Origin: Kistimonas scapharcae
GTDB lineage: Bacteria > Pseudomonadota > Gammaproteobacteria > Pseudomonadales > Endozoicomonadaceae
DNA: 57,070 bases
NCBI RefSeq assembly: GCF_039540975.1
Contig: NZ_BAABFL010000474.1
Location: forward strand, 1-57,070
Direction: 5' to 3'
Shown here: positions 56,478-57,070 of the stretch, in pieces
Numbering within the stretch: the stretch's first letter is position 1
Layout of the letters: the number at the start of each line of letters is the position of its first letter
Notes under the pieces: model-generated
The model's input: only the letters and a program-made list of their open reading frames with translations
The model's database searches: none
Told to the model about the DNA's origin: nothing
Position numbers and translations under genes: made by a program

Positions 56478-57070
56478 ATGAGCGTAGACCAGGACATCAA
56501 GAATTCATCCGAACAGCTGAAGGCCGATGTCAGCCTGACCCACCAGATCGTGCACGGTGACGCCAACACGGAAGTGATGACCGAGGGCGGGCCGGTGCCG
56601 AGCTGGGCCAAGGTCGCAAAAGACGGCGAGGCCGAGATTGTCGCGCAGTTCGAGCCGACGGTCGGCACCATCAACGAGCACGCCGCACTGGTGAGCAGTG
56701 AGGCCGACCGCTCAAAGGCAGAGGCCGACCGGTCAGGCTCCTACGTGCAGGGCGTAGCCGATGAGGGCGCGGCGCAGTTGCAGGCCATTGCCAGCAAAGG
56801 TGCTGAGCAGGTTCAGGCCGTTGATGATGCAGGCAACGCGCAGCTACAGGCGGTCAACACGGCAGGCGCTGACCGCATCGCCGAGATCGAGACGGCAGGC
56901 CAGAGTGCAGAGGCAGCAGCCGACAGGGCGCAGGGCATCGCGGACACATTCGGCGACGTAGACAGCGCAGTCACGCAGGCGCGCACCGAGGCCGACCGCT
57001 CCACCGCCGAGGCGAGCAAGGCGGCACAGAATAACCAGTCATCTGCCAATCATGCCGACCGGTCCGAAGC
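56478..57070 (+). CDS. Coiled-coil tail protein with EADRS repeats, cut by the window edge
   Basis: The reading frame is open to the end of the window (197 residues seen). It opens MSVDQDIKNSSEQLKADVSL and continues with helical, Ala/Glu-rich repeats: EADRSKAEADRSGS, and a series of QAI/QAV..A..AG units (GAAQLQAIASKGAEQVQAVD). The EADRS motif recurs near the end. Such repeats are typical of phage tail fibres or tail needle shafts that form trimeric coiled coils. The C-terminal receptor-binding part is not visible. Confidence 0.65.
   Translation, partial: MSVDQDIKNSSEQLKADVSLTHQIVHGDANTEVMTEGGPVPSWAKVAKDGEAEIVAQFEPTVGTINEHAALVSSEADRSKAEADRSGSYVQGVADEGAAQLQAIASKGAEQVQAVDDAGNAQLQAVNTAGADRIAEIETAGQSAEAAADRAQGIADTFGDVDSAVTQARTEADRSTAEASKAAQNNQSSANHADRSE

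Overview
This window looks like a gammaproteobacterial chromosome, most like Oceanospirillales or Pseudomonadales. The order recA-recX, alaS, lysC, csrA, tRNA-Ser/tRNA-Arg is the arrangement known from that group, and the RecA, AlaS, OadGAB, GuaC and MnmC sequences fit it. A sodium-pumping oxaloacetate decarboxylase suggests a marine or host-associated lifestyle. No species can be named from the sequence alone.

Chromosomal part (1 to about 31,430). The left edge carries two direct repeats resembling an IS21-type terminus, then the end of an exopolysaccharide locus: VanZ-like protein, Wzy/ligase-type membrane protein, a retropepsin-like secreted protein on the other strand, a CpsB/YwqE-type tyrosine phosphatase and a VpsP-like membrane protein. 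Next come pncC, LexA-controlled recA with recX behind an attenuator, tapT, a beta-hydroxyacid dehydrogenase, alaS, lysC, csrA and three tRNA genes. Then follow hemG, a 39-residue membrane microprotein, an M23 peptidase with msrA, mnmC and dusC (tRNA modification, minus strand), oadGAB, an AT-rich stretch with an unknown gene, a pyruvate formate-lyase activase without its partner, guaC, a GST, udk, rsmC and a DUF4136-type lipoprotein. The last chromosomal item is a two-gene operon of an LcrH/SycD-like type III secretion chaperone and an unrecognised 346-residue protein that may be its client.

Prophage part (about 31,433 to the right edge, incomplete). A lambda-like siphovirus prophage is integrated in the 3' half of a tRNA-Arg(CCT) gene; the displaced 3' fragment lies at 31,433-31,478 and the integrase follows. 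A leftward operon (about 37,111 to 33,292) holds small unknown proteins, an AlpA-like regulator, two LuxR-type regulators and, at its far end, an Acb2-type anti-CBASS cyclic-nucleotide sponge. A CI-like repressor that has lost both catalytic residues of its peptidase domain faces a rightward early operon: Cro-like protein, replication proteins O and P with a phased iteron origin inside O, membrane microproteins, a VRR-NUC nuclease, a Q-like antiterminator and SSB. Two strong terminators separate it from the late genes, consistent with Q-dependent control. The late operon runs endolysin, holin, a membrane/coiled-coil protein, a cosN-like site, terminase (Nu1/A type), gpW, portal, a fused prohead protease/major capsid protein, then lambda-order tail genes Z, U, V, G/GT (with a -1 frameshift site), H, M, an L-position protein and the start of a coiled-coil tail protein cut by the window edge.

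The points most worth checking are the type III chaperone pair, the non-cleavable repressor, the Acb2 gene and the group of unknown genes around it, the 21-bp phased origin, the protease-capsid fusion with an internal start, the frameshift, the cos site and the membrane microproteins.
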